From NCBI GenBank assembly GCA_002005505.1, contig KV908621.1, positions 57,112-79,611 of the forward strand: a DNA stretch of 22,500 bases, in the 5' to 3' direction. Position numbers and translations under genes: made by a program. This DNA is from Botryococcus braunii. Taxonomy: Eukaryota; Chlorophyta; Trebouxiophyceae. The notes under the pieces were generated by a model. That model did no database searches, had not been told where the DNA came from, and was given only the letters and a program-made list of their open reading frames with translations. The stretch's first letter is position 1. Every line of letters starts with the position of its first letter. Below are positions 9,101-22,500 of this stretch, in pieces.

Positions 9101-9593
9101 CGTACTGCTGCTGTACAACAACTCACTCAGCGGCAGCTTGCCGCAAAGTTGGGCAGCGGCGCACGTCCAGGTTCTGAGCCTGGGGCTCAACTCGGGCCTG
9201 CTCCCGCCTGTGCCGGACGCCTGGTTGAGCAGGACCAACTTCCCCAACATGAGCCTGCTGGAGATTGGAGGCTTGTTGGACGGCACAGCGCTGCGCGGGG
9301 AGCAGAGGGAGCGCATTTGCTTCCATGCCTCCATGTTTGAACGCAAGGACAGTGCTAGCCTCACCGAAAGCATTCAGCAGTATTTGTTGCCCAAACCAAT
9401 TGCATATTGGCCCATTGATGGTAATTCTTCAGATGTTGAGAAGGCTGTACGTGACTACTATGATTGGGAATATTTCGTCTCCAGGTTTCAATGGGGACGT
9501 TTGTTGGAGAAAATACCAAAATCAAGTGGTGGGGTCGCAGAGTTGTGCAGCCGCAGCAGGGCGTTTGCCTCTTTTGTCCAATTAGATGTTTGA
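6170..9593 (+). CDS. LRR gene A, exon 3: about forty LRRs, secreted LRR protein
   Basis: The exon encodes a long solenoid of 24-residue plant-type repeats with consensus LxxLxxLxLxxNxLSGxLPxEW. It starts CLNGSGIGGQLPGEWSGL and runs with about forty repeats to near position 9230. Longer loops interrupt the repeats, for example near 6760, 7150, 7530, 7745, 7985, 8275 and 8560. Many N-linked glycosylation sequons (NLS, NNS, NLT) fit an extracellular protein. The C-terminus (after SLLEIGGLLDGTALRGEQRE) is non-repetitive, rich in Asp, Tyr and Ser, with no transmembrane helix, GPI signal or kinase, and stops with TGA at 9591-9593. With exons 1 and 2 the protein is about 1270 residues. A 48-residue (144-bp) repeat pair is duplicated at about 6824-7112. 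The likely role is extracellular binding or a surface/wall protein; this is inference, and no ligand is implied. An open frame extends up to 6009, but that part is not conserved in copy B. Confidence 0.88.
6824..7112 (+). repeat. 144-bp tandem LRR duplication inside gene A
   Basis: Two adjacent 48-residue blocks share GPLPPAWSGMAALESLDL and flanking residues. One reads ELTVLKLSGHKLR and the other KLTRLALSGHELR. The duplication is exactly two LRRs long and is found in A but not in B. Confidence 0.88.
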
Positions 9594-11196
<1,603 letters not shown>

Positions 11197-11204
11197 CTCG
11201 ATAC

Positions 11205-11310
11205 ATTTAGAGAGGGGGGGTGAACCATGGGGGGGGGGGGAAGTGAAAATATATGTACATGTATTTTCACTTTCTCTTTCTCCCCCACCCCCGGTTTATC
11301 CCCTCTCTCT
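11205..11310. repeat. Large palindrome, unit A
   Basis: The palindrome centres on ATGT/ACAT at 11256/11257. The inner arms AAGTGAAAATATATGT and ACATGTATTTTCACTT are near-perfect complements. Outer arms of G-runs and C-runs and then GGTTTA-type sequence extend the hairpin to roughly 100 bp. A second shorter CTCTCTCTCGAG / GAGAGAGAG foldback follows at about 11302-11350. Confidence 0.8.
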
Positions 11311-11604
11311 CGAGGGGGGGGGGGGGGAGAGAGAGAGGGCCCTCTCTCTCGCTCTCTCTCTCTTTCCCTGTCATTATAACCTTTAATGTTTGGCCCCTAG
11401 ATTCCGCGTCCCTGCATGATGGATTTATGGTATGCGGTTAGGATAGGCCTCACTCTTACTATAAAAACAAGGAAGGACTTCCTTCAAGGGAAGATTACAT
11501 CCAAAGACCAGCCACTAGGGCTGAAGAGGACGGCTGTATAATGAATGACCCATATCTAGCCAACTAAGGTCACACAGCACCTGGGAGAGTTAGGTAGCTC
11601 TCCT
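11311..11604. other. Interval between the palindrome and the recognisable LINE frame (A/B junction)
   Basis: The interval holds a second CT/GA foldback and then about 200 bp conserved with 21575-21796. It is probably upstream LINE sequence, since it runs without a break into the LINE frame, but I recognise no domain in it. Confidence 0.45.
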
Positions 11605-12397
11605 GTGCTCCAGTCACAAATTTGGCAACCCCTTGAAGGTCTTCTTCCCACTAAGCGTGCAAAGTCGAAGTTCGCACATAGTCCAACTTGGGCAGGCTCG
11701 TTCATGCGTGCCTTGAGAAAGCTTGGGTACCCCTATCCAGTGAACTGTCATAGTCCTCATAAGGTGGACATGGATACTTTCAGGGCAATACCCACTAGTG
11801 CCCAGCGGCTTTCGGATGAGGGATTGCACATCTTTCCAAGATTAGCACCTAAGGACCCCCAGTTATGGACTTACCTTAGATGGTTTGCCCGAACAAGGCC
11901 AGTCCAACGTGAAATACTGTTGTCTCTTCCAGTTAGTGTTAGGCGTGTTGGGCAAGTTTCGTCTTGGAGTCCATGACTTACCTATAGATGTACGAAGAAG
12001 CACCCGTATATCCCGTTCAGAGCATTTATGTGACATGTGTGGCATAGCGGTGGGGCATGAGCATCATTGCCCCGCACTTGCTCAGGTTCGTGACCGCTAT
12101 CCACATTTGTTCCGCTATCCACATTTGTTCTCGTCCCCCTCGTCGTCACTACGTAACTTCATTTGGCAAGAGGATCAGGTTGCAGTTGTTAATTTTAAAT
12201 ATTTCATGCATTCCAGGCCCGTCAATTGTTTCAGCGGCGGTAACTTGGCCATTCTCCATTATCCAGTTTATCAGTTTTGTTGTCCGTGTGATATCGTAGT
12301 ATTATTCCAACTAGGTCCTCACATACCGTTGGTTTATCCGTCTGCATCTTATCATGCCCTCTGGGCTGGATTGGATGTAATTCTTAACCGCACCTAA
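11605..12397 (+). mobile_element. LINE ORF 3' remnant, copy B, at the A/B junction
   Basis: Two frames carry it. The frame at 11605-11976 reads [20 protein letters not shown] and [12 protein letters not shown]. The frame at 11885-12397 reads [36 protein letters not shown], then [19 protein letters not shown] and a stop. This matches the C-terminus of LINE-type polyproteins, where a CxxC...H...C zinc-knuckle-like motif precedes 'R..YP.LF' and 'F.WQ.D'. The usual few residues between HH and CP appear to be missing, and a frameshift separates the two parts. There is no RT catalytic core and no endonuclease in the window, so the fragment is 5'-truncated and inactive. An 18-bp unit at 12094-12111 is duplicated in frame at 12112-12129 (RYPHLF twice). 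Confidence 0.75.
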
Positions 12398-13265
12398 GCG
12401 GGCCGCTTCGCTATCTATAACGGAGATTCGAGTTTGTTCAAGTACTGTGAAAGTACTGCAGTTCTGCACGTTCACGTTCTGCAATTCTCCTACCCAGCGC
12501 GACATCCTTTTCAAAAGAAGAAAATAAATTTTTCGGGATTTCAAAAATTTCAAACACGAAAGGATGGAAAATTGCGAGAAATAGTGGATTGATGCTGCGC
12601 TCAGGCGGTGGACGTCACAGATCCGGGTCCAGCCTGGGAGCAGAAGACTGTCCTCACTGCTCAATTTTTGCCTTGGAAGGTGCGACCAGACCAATTTGAT
12701 TATTTCAATGAAAGATGAGAGAAGCAGACTGTGGGCGGAGATGCATGGCAATGGTAGATCCCGAGTCCTCGGTACTAGGGAGCATCGGATACTTGCCTGA
12801 CCTCCCTTGCCTCCAGCCATGCTGTTCCGTCTGCAATCTACCTTGGCAGGGGTTAATTTCAAAATTTTGCTAATATGGTGTTTTGAGGAGGTTACCACTG
12901 GTTGCGGACACACCCTAACGATGACAGGACCTGATGCGGTGATAAGCCCGATGTATGGTATATGGCACCGTCCATGGCCCCAAGAAAACATTCGATAATC
13001 ATGGAATGAATTACAGTCATTTCAATAAGAGCAAGCCAACAAGTATGACACTTAACATGTTTACTTTGTTTGAATACCGACGTTATGGCTTTCCGCACGC
13101 ACTCCACTTCAGTGCACAGGATTCCTCTCAAGTTGGGTGCATGAAATGTATTGTATCTAAGGAGCCCTTATAATCACTCCTTGTACACGGTTGCAAAGGA
13201 TGATTGTACGGTTCATATAGCCATAGATGCCAAGTTCTCTTCCCCTGCAGTCTTCGCAAAAACTA
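12398..13265. other. Unit B spacer between LINE remnant and LRR upstream region
   Basis: This is the counterpart of 2204-3073. A 226-codon minus-strand frame (12991-12311) is open here but interrupted in unit A, so it is not supported as a gene. Nothing else is recognised. Confidence 0.55.
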
Positions 13266-13318
13266 ACCTCCTCCTCCTCCTCCTCCTCCTCCTCCTTCTT
13301 CTTCTTCTCCTTCTTCTG
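13266..13318 (+). repeat. (TCC)n/(TTC)n trinucleotide repeat, unit B
   Basis: A run of TCC triplets changes to TTC triplets. It is more regular than the unit A counterpart. Confidence 0.8.
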
Positions 13319-13466
13319 TGCAAGCCCTCTCGTATTGACTCTGAGAACATGCTCAAGCTCCACTGCATGAAATAAATTTAGAGGAGCAGGGGACTTGAAC
13401 ACAAGAAACAAAGGAGGGGGAGAGATAGTTGGCATGGGGTGGGGCGGGGAGAGGGGGGGTGGGGGT

Positions 13467-13611
<145 letters not shown>

Positions 13612-13669
13612 TTTGGGGGGAGGGCAGCAGCATCAAGATGTGGCCTCCAGGGTATGTGCAGCCACTGTC

Positions 13670-13676
13670 CATAAAG
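13670..13676 (+). promoter_or_regulatory. Degenerate TATA box of LRR gene B
   Basis: CATAAAG stands where unit A has TATAAAG, in otherwise conserved sequence and 49 bp before the start codon at 13725. The first T is changed to C, which could weaken the promoter. Confidence 0.45.
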
Positions 13677-13724
13677 CCTTGCAAAGGGGTTGTGGTGTAG
13701 GGAAGGCCACGCGGGGTTGTGTCC

Positions 13725-13976
13725 ATGGGGATGCAGCCCCGCAAGACCTCAGGCCTGGCCAGCCTGGCAGCACTCCTCCTGTTTAGGGAGGTACACTGCG
13801 GGTGGGCTGGGGGAGCAGCTGTGGGCACGCCGGCCCCTACAGACAAGGAGGTGCTGCTAGCGTCTCCCTGGGCGTCGCAGCTGGGCTGGAGCAGGGGCCT
13901 GCCTATCTGCGGGCCCTCCAACACTTTGAGCCTGCCCGCCTTCTACTTCCCCATTTCCTATGATGACCCTGGTTTT
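13725..13976 (+). CDS. LRR gene B, exon 1: signal peptide and linker
   Basis: The exon has the same length (84 codons) and design as exon 1 of gene A: an MGMQPRKTSGLASLAALLLF signal peptide, then a linker ending DDPGF before the GTGTAAGC donor at 13977. Substitutions relative to A are scattered (for example A to T, L to F, S to T) without frameshift or stop. This supports a coding role in both copies. Confidence 0.68.
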
Positions 13977-14987
<1,011 letters not shown>

Positions 14988-15124
14988 GAAGCATTTGTGA
15001 TCTTTGAGGGACAGGCTGGGGAGACTGATGGAAGATGGGCCTGCAGGGCATGTGTAGCAGCCCCAGACACAAACCAGAGCTGGAGGGGCGTCTTCTGCAA
15101 CACAGAGGAGCGTGTTGTTGCCTT
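14988..15124 (+). CDS. LRR gene B, exon 2: LRR N-terminal cap
   Basis: This 137-nt exon carries the same cap motif as in gene [10 protein letters not shown], then [24 protein letters not shown]. The acceptor (TTACATCAG) and donor (GTATGC at 15125) are conserved in position and phase. Conservation of the frame stops just after the donor, where A and B differ by an indel. This marks the exon end. Confidence 0.72.
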
Positions 15125-15944
15125 GTATGCTCCCTCCCCACACATTCCCTGATACTCGTCGAAAACACCCCTTAAGCAGTTGTTTGTACATTGGATACCA
15201 GCCCACAGTCCCCCAAGACCTATTTCATTCTTCCACTCCCAATTTTCCCTTCCACTTGCCTCTCTCCCTCCATTCCATCTCACACCCTCCACCTCCTACC
15301 TTGTCTCAAACTCTCCACCCGTCTCTCTCCACCATCCTCCCCTATTTCCACTTCACAAAGCTTCTGCGCACTTCACAAATCATAACCGAGGCAACAACAT
15401 TAAACTTGCAGCCGACAGGCCACAATTGATTTGGCTTTGTCAAGAGATTCAATCGATGTGCTGGTTAGACTTTTATGAAAGTATTGCCATCGTCTGGGGT
15501 TTTCAAATGGTACAGAATGGGACCCTGCCCAATCCCAGCCCAATATTGTCCAGATGTTTCAATGACCGGTACTGTCAATGGGCATCCGTGACCAAACTTG
15601 CCAGCCCCATGCCGGGCGGTTATAGTTAAAGCTCCCCCCCGGTCCTCGGCATTCTCCGTATCTTCTGAGGAGGACGACTTGGATGTTTCCTCTGTCAGCC
15701 ACATGGAGGCCACGTGCAAGACGCACTTGTCCATACCATTCCGTTCCCTCTCCGCCACTGCAGCACATAAAATACCTTGTGAAAATAAGTCATTGCATTG
15801 GATAATAGGGTGACCTTCGATAGGGGGAGGAGGGGAAGGTCGTCTTTTTTTTTTGGAAAAGTGCAGACTCCCAACCGCCAAAAGGTAGGCAGGGCCGGGA
15901 TGCCGAACTCAAGGCGACACTGTGGCGGGACGGGGTGGGCAAAG
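15125..15944 (+). other. Intron 2 of LRR gene B
   Basis: The intron runs from the donor GTATGC to the acceptor GGGCAAAG before 15945, about 820 bp. It lacks the 700-bp insertion of copy A. Instead it has about 90 bp containing a T-rich run (about 15845-15855). A middle part (about 15505-15650) also differs from A. Confidence 0.6.
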
Positions 15945-18900
15945 GTGTTTGAATGGAACCGGCATCGGAGGGCAGCTGCCGGGGGAGTGGAGTGGGCTGC
16001 TGGAGCTGAGGGTGCTGGGGCTCTGGAACAACAGCCTCTCAGGAAGCCTTCCCCCTCAGTGGAGCCGCCTCCCTCACCTCCAAGTCCTGGACCTCAGCCA
16101 GAACCAGCTGGTGGGGCCGCTGCCTGCCCCGTGGGCAACCATGAAGTCCTTGCAGATGCTAGACCTGTGTAGCAACAATCTTTTGGGGAGCTTGCCACAG
16201 GAGTGGGGCAACTTGACGTCGCTCACGGACCTGTACCTGGCATCCAACCAGCTCAGCGGACCCCTCCCTGGGGGTTGGAGTGGCTTGAGGGCCATGAGAA
16301 ATCTTTTCCTGAGCTCTAACAGCATATCTGGCAAACTACTGAGCTCGTGGGGTGGCATGACGGGTCTGAGGAACCTTGAGTTACAGAACAATGGCCTAAC
16401 AGGGACTTTGCCGAGCGAGTGGGGGGGCATGAAGGCTCTCAAAACGCTGGGACTGGCAGGGAACAGTCTCTCGGGGAGCCTGCCTCGGGATTGGGCCGCC
16501 TTGAAGCAGCTCCAATACCTTGACCTGACTGCGACAGAGTGGTTTGAAGCCAGCAAGACCAGCAATCAGCTCAGTGGCTCACTGCCCAGAGAATGGGGCA
16601 ACCTGACGGGGCTCACCCGCTTGATGCTCTCTGGGCACAAGCTGAGGGGACCCCTGCCGCCTGCCTGGAGCGGCATGGCGGCTTTGGAATCGCTGGACTT
16701 GTCTGAAAACAGTCTGTCGGGGACCCTGCCGTCCGAGTGGGCCGACCTGAAGCTTCTCACCAGCCTACAGCTGAGGCGCAAATACAGAAGTTCCATGGGG
16801 CTTAGCGGTACATTGCCGAGCGAGTGGGGCAGGCTCGCAAAGCTGACAGACTTGTCTCTTGCCTTCAACCAGTTGAGCGGTACATTGCCGAGTGAGTGGG
16901 GCGGCATGAAGGCTCTCAAAACGCTGGAACTGGCAGGGAACAGTCTCTCGGGCAGCCTGCCTCGGGATTGGGCCGCCTTGAAGCAGCTCCAATACCTTGA
17001 CCTGACTGCGACAGAGTGGTTTGAAGCCAGCAAGACCAGCAATCAGCTCAGTGGCACACTGCCCAGAGAATGGGGCAACCTGACGGGGCTCACCCGCTTG
17101 ATGCTCTCTGGGCACAAGCTGAGGGGACCCCTGCCGCCTGCCTGGAGCGGCATGGCGGCTTTGGAATCGCTGGACTTGTCTGAAAACAGTCTGTCGGGGA
17201 CCCTGCCGTCCGAGTGGGCTGACCTGAAGCTTCTCACCAGCCTACAGCTGAGGGGCAAATACAGAAGTTCCATGGGGCTTAGCGGTACATTGCCGAGCGA
17301 GTGGGGCAGGCTCGCAAAGCTGACAGACTTGTCTCTTGCCTTCAACCAGTTGAGCGGTACATTGCCGAGTGAGTGGGGCGGCATGAAGGCTCTCAAAACG
17401 CTGGAACTGGCAGGGAACAGTCTCTCGGGCAGCCTGCCTCGGAATTGGGCAGCCTTGAAGCAGCTCCAATTCCTTGACCTGACTGCAACATACAGGTTTG
17501 AAGCCAGCAAGACCAGCAATCAGCTCAGTGGCACACTGCCCAGGAGTGCCATCGGGTTTTGCGGTACATTGCCCAACGAATGGGGCAGGCTCGCAAAGCT
17601 GATATACTTGTCTCTTCAATCCAACCAGTTGAGCGGTACATTGCCGGCCTCCTGGATCGGCATGGCCTCCCTCCAATCCCTGTCAGTGGAAGGAAACAAG
17701 CTCTCAGGGACCCTGCCTCCCGAGTGGGGCAACCTGACCCAGCTCACCTCGCTTTCCCTGTCCGATGATTATGAGATTGGCCCCAGCCGCAACAGCTTCA
17801 GCGGCACTTTACCAGCGGAGTGGGCCAATCTCGAAAAGCTCACATCCCTGAAACTGTGCTCCTGCAACTTGAGCGGCCCCCTGCCGGGAGAGTGGGGAAG
17901 GTTCCGGGCTATGAACATACTGTCCTTGTCGAGCAACCATCTCACAGGGGTGCTCCTGAGCGAGTGGGGCAGCATGCCAGCATTTACAGGCAGAAGGGAT
18001 CCCGCGAGGATGTTTAAACGTTTGTCTCTGGAAGGCAACAGCCTGACGGGACCCCTGCCGAGGGAATGGGGGAGCCTAGCGGGGCTCGCACAACTCATCC
18101 TGAGAGGAAACCAGCTGAGTGGGTCCATACCGCCCGAATGGAGCGACATGTCTTCTCTACATTACTTGGACCTGTCACAGAACAGGCTCACGGGAACTCT
18201 GCCGGCAATGTGGGGCAACGTGACCCTGATGTCGGAGAACAGGCTCACGGGAACTGTGCCGGCCATGTGGGACGACGTGACCCTGATGTTGGCCATGTCG
18301 GTCGATGCCGACGACCAAAGCAGCGCCCAGAGTGATTCATGGGAAAGCCTTCACATACTGCAACTCAGCAGCAACAAATTTTCCGGGACTCTGCCTGTAG
18401 AGTGGGGGGCTCTGGTGAGAATCACAGTCATGGACCTGAGCAACAACAGCCTGGTCGGCACCTTGCCAGTCGAGTGGACGGGCATGACTTCAATGCGTGA
18501 ACTGTATCTGTCGGACAACAGCCTCTCAGGGACTCTGCCGCCTGAGTGGGGCAGCTGGGCACAAATGTCGGGGCCGTCCGCATCTGCGGACAACCGAGGC
18601 AGCGCAGGGGTGGGCCCCGTGATTATGGAAAGGCAGCGAGTCCTAGGACTTGGCAACAACAAGCTTTCAGGAACTCTGCCGCGCGAGTGGGGAGCCCTGG
18701 CGCAAGTCACTCACCTAATGCTGGGCGGCAACAGGCTGAGCGGCCCTTTGCCGGTCGAATGGAGCATCCTGACTTCTATGCGTTATTTGGACCTGTCCCA
18801 AAACAACATAGAGGGGACCCTGCCGCCCGAGTGGGGGAAATTAGCACAGATGTCGGGGTCAAGCGCAGTGGCCAGCGATGCTGCAGAATGGGCCAGGGAT

Positions 18901-19899
18901 ACCCAGGGAACTCTCCATCTCGGTGGGAACAACCTTTGTGGGACCTTACCAAAGGAGTGGGGTGGCCTGACGCGGTTGGGACAGTTAGAATTGGGAGGCA
19001 ACAGGCTGAGCGGCCCCCTTCCGCTGGAATGGAGCGGCATGGCTTCCTTGCAGATTATGAACATGTCCAGCAACAGCTTGGCAGGGCCCTTGCCGGGAAA
19101 ATGGCAGAGCCTGGCTCAGCTCTCTCAACTGGACCTGTCTAATAACAGTCTTTCTGGGAGCTTACCTGGTGACTGGCGCAGTCTGGGGAAGCTCAAGATT
19201 ATGGACCTGTCAAACAACAGGTTGGATGGCCCTATCCCCGCTGATGCCTGGAGCGGGCTGGGCTCCCTGCGGGTCCTCTTGCTATCAGAAAACAGGCTCT
19301 CCGGCCCGCTCCCCCGCCAAGTAATGAGTCTGCAAAGGCTGGCAGTGCTGGACCTGCACAGCAACCTCCTGCAGGGCCCCCTCCCCGACAACCTCACCCT
19401 GCCAGTCGTACTGCTGCTGTACAACAACTCGCTCAGCGGCAGCTTGCCGCAAAGTTGGGCAGCGGCGCACCTCCAGGTTCTGAGCCTGGGCCTCAACCCG
19501 GGCCTGCTCCCGCCTGTGCCGGACGCCTGGTTGAGCAGGACCAACTTCCCCAACATGAGCCTGCTGGAGATTGGAGGCTTGTTGGACGGAACAGCTTTGC
19601 GCGGGGAGCAGAGGGAGCGCATTTGCTTCCATGCCTCCATGTTTGAACGCAAGGACAGTGCTAGCCTCACCGCAAGCATTCAGCATTATTTACTGTCCAC
19701 CGTGCCCGATCCATCTGCAAATTTGCCCATTTATGGTGATTCTTCAGATGTTGAGAAGGCTAGACTTGACTACTATGATTGGGAATATTTTGTCTCCAGG
19801 TTTCAATGGGGACGTTTGTTCGAGAAAATACCAAAATCAAGTGGTGGGGTCGCAGAGTGCGAAGCCGCAGCAGGGCGTTTGCCTCTTTTGTCCGGTTAG
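15945..19899 (+). CDS. LRR gene B, exon 3: long LRR exon, secreted LRR protein
   Basis: This is the paralogue of exon 3 of gene A. It starts CLNGTGIGGQLPGEWSGL and keeps the same 24-residue LxxLxxLxLxxNxLSGxLPxEW repeats and loop insertions. It is 531 bp longer, mainly because a 477-bp (159-residue) block of LRRs is present about 2.4 times at 16408-17542. A 57-bp block (NRLTGTLPAMWGNVTLM) is also doubled at 18178-18291. The C-terminus matches A up to PKSSGGVAE and then reads in another frame, ending in TAG at 19897-19899. With exons 1 and 2 the product is about 1447 residues, predicted to be secreted and N-glycosylated, without kinase, transmembrane or GPI features. The function is unknown; recognition, adhesion or wall structure are possible. 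Confidence 0.88.
16408..17542 (+). repeat. 477-bp tandem LRR duplication inside gene B
   Basis: Sequence from 16408 recurs with an exact 477-bp period at 16885 and again, partly, at 17362. The copies differ at only a few bases. The period is a multiple of three, so it adds 159 residues in frame. Gene A has only part of this block. Confidence 0.92.
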
Positions 19900-21368
<1,469 letters not shown>

Positions 21369-21379
21369 CTCGATACATG

Positions 21380-21503
21380 TAGAGAGGGGGGGTAAACCTT
21401 GGGGGGGGGGGGGGGAGAAAGAGAAAGTGAAAATATATGTACATATATTTTCACTTTCTCTTTCTCCCCCCCCTCCCCCCCCCCCGGTTTACCTCCTCTC
21501 TCT
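21380..21503. repeat. Large near-perfect palindrome, unit B
   Basis: The centre lies at 21440/21441. The inner arms (AGAAAGAGAAAGTGAAAAT, then ATATGT, and their complement) are perfect for about 25 bp. Outside these are a G run and C run, then AGAGAGG...TAAACC against GGTTTACC...CTCTCT, making arms of about 60 bp in all. It is cleaner than the unit A version and is followed by a GAGAGATAGGGCCCTCTCTC-type foldback (about 21512-21538). Confidence 0.88.
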
Positions 21504-21796
21504 CGAGGGGGGGAGAGAGAGATAGGGCCCTCTCTCTCGCTCTCTCTCTCTCTCTTTCCCTGTCATTATAACCTTTAATATTTGGCCCCTAGATTCCGCG
21601 TCCCTGCATGATGGATTTATAGTATGCGGTTAGGATAGGCTTCACTCTTACTATGAAAACAAGGAAGGACTTCCTTCAAGGGAAGATTACATCCAAAGAC
21701 CAGCCACTAGGGCTGAAGAGGACGGCTGTACAATGAATGACCCATATCTAGACAACTAAGGTCACACAGCACCTGGGAGAGTTAGGTAGCTCTCCA
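21504..21796. other. Interval between palindrome and LINE frame (B/C junction)
   Basis: This is the counterpart of 11311-11604: a short CT/GA foldback, then conserved sequence of unrecognised content leading into the LINE remnant. Confidence 0.45.
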
Positions 21797-22500
21797 GTGC
21801 TCCAGTCACAAATTTGGCAACCCCTTGAAGGTCTTCTTGCCACTAAGCGTGCAAAGTCGAAGTTCGCACATAGTCCAACTTGGGCAGGCTCGTTCATGCG
21901 TGCCTTGAGAAAGCTTGGGTACCCCTATCCGGTGAACTGTCATAGTCCTCATAAGGTGGACATGGATACTTTCAGGGCAATACTCAGTAGTGCCCAGCGG
22001 CTCTCGGATGAGGGATTGCACATCTCTCCAAGATTAGCACCTAAGGACCCCCAGTTATGGACTTACCTTAGATGGTTTGCCCGAACAAGGCCAGTCCAAC
22101 GTGAAATACTGTTGTCTCTTCCAGTTAGTGTTAGGCGTGTTGGGCAAGTTTCGTCTTGGAGTCCATGACTTACCTATAGATGTACGAAGAAGCACCCGTA
22201 TATCCGTTCAGAGCATTAATGTGACATTTGATGGTGGGGCATGAGCATCATTGCCCCGCACTTGCTCAGGTTTGTGACCGCTATCCACATTTGTTCCGCT
22301 ATCCACATTTGTTCTCGTCCCCCTCGTCGTCACTACGTAACTTCATTTGGCAAGAGGATCAGGTTGCAGTTGTTAATTTTTAATATTTCATGCATTCCAG
22401 GCCCGTCAATTGTTTCAGCGGCGGTAACTTGGCCATTCTCCATTATCCAGTTTATCAGTTTTGTTGTCCGTGTGATATCGTAGTATTATTCCAACTAGGT
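21797..22500 (+). mobile_element. LINE ORF 3' remnant, copy C (cut by window edge)
   Basis: It has the same content as copy B, including the [14 protein letters not shown] block and the doubled RYPHLF unit (22278-22313). In the zinc-knuckle region an in-frame TAA lies at 22217-22219, where B has TTA. The CxxC stretch just after it also carries indels, so this copy is more decayed there. Confidence 0.72.
21993..22500 (+). repeat. Tandem unit C, start only
   Basis: The third unit begins inside the LINE remnant and is cut off by the window edge. It is closer to unit B than to unit A: both share an 18-bp in-frame duplication (22278-22313 here), and both keep the roughly 230 bp missing from A. 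A third LRR gene downstream is expected but cannot be seen. Confidence 0.88.

Noticed and set aside
6299..9373. Long minus-strand frames opposite the LRR exons (also 16074-19686)
   Set aside because: They are shadows of the LRR frame. The regular LRR codon pattern keeps the antisense frame open, the peptides repeat as LPHSLGxVP-type complements of SGTLPSEWG, and they have no start context or independent conservation.
12311..12991. 226-codon minus-strand frame in unit B spacer
   Set aside because: Its start is shared with unit A, but A has stops and frameshifts in it. It runs into the LINE remnant in antisense, and the substitutions look unconstrained.

Overview
The window is nuclear DNA of a eukaryote, most likely a microalga or other protist with a repeat-rich genome (chlorophyte or prasinophyte-like is my best guess, not proven). 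The reasons are spliced genes with GT..AG introns, TATA boxes, remnants of LINE-type and probably hAT-type transposons, very long (GT)n and (GA)n microsatellites, and leucine-rich repeats of the LP-x-EW-G type known from green algae and kinetoplastids. No bacterial-style operon, tRNA, rRNA or CRISPR array was seen.

Layout. Positions 1-1854 are a single-copy left flank: a decayed minus-strand coding remnant with weak hAT-transposase resemblance (1-617), three hairpins (817-1023), a cluster of short inverted TGGCAGAAT motifs (1051-1272), and a TATA box followed by two 115-bp direct repeats (1499-1795). From 1855 to the end runs a head-to-tail tandem array of units about 10 kb long: unit A 1855-11800, unit B 11801-21992, and the start of unit C 21993-22500. 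Each unit holds, in order, a LINE 3' remnant, a gene-poor spacer, a homopurine tract, an LRR gene, its 3' region, a (CT)n-(GT)n block, a large palindrome and the next LINE remnant.

Each LRR gene can be read as three exons, giving a secreted protein: a signal-peptide exon, a 137-nt exon carrying an LRR N-terminal cap with the WRGVFCN motif, and one very long LRR exon. Splice phases agree in both copies (A: 3783-4034, 4654-4790, 6170-9593, about 1270 residues; B: 13725-13976, 14988-15124, 15945-19899, about 1447 residues). No kinase domain or transmembrane segment is visible, so an extracellular or cell-surface recognition, adhesion or structural role is inferred.

The copies differ by internal LRR duplications (477-bp period in B, 144-bp in A), a TATA change in B, a shifted C-terminus and very different microsatellite lengths. 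Intron 2 of copy A carries a roughly 700-bp insertion that contains an antisense, phase-consistent three-exon gene fragment. LINE remnants at every unit boundary suggest, as inference, that unequal crossing-over built the array.
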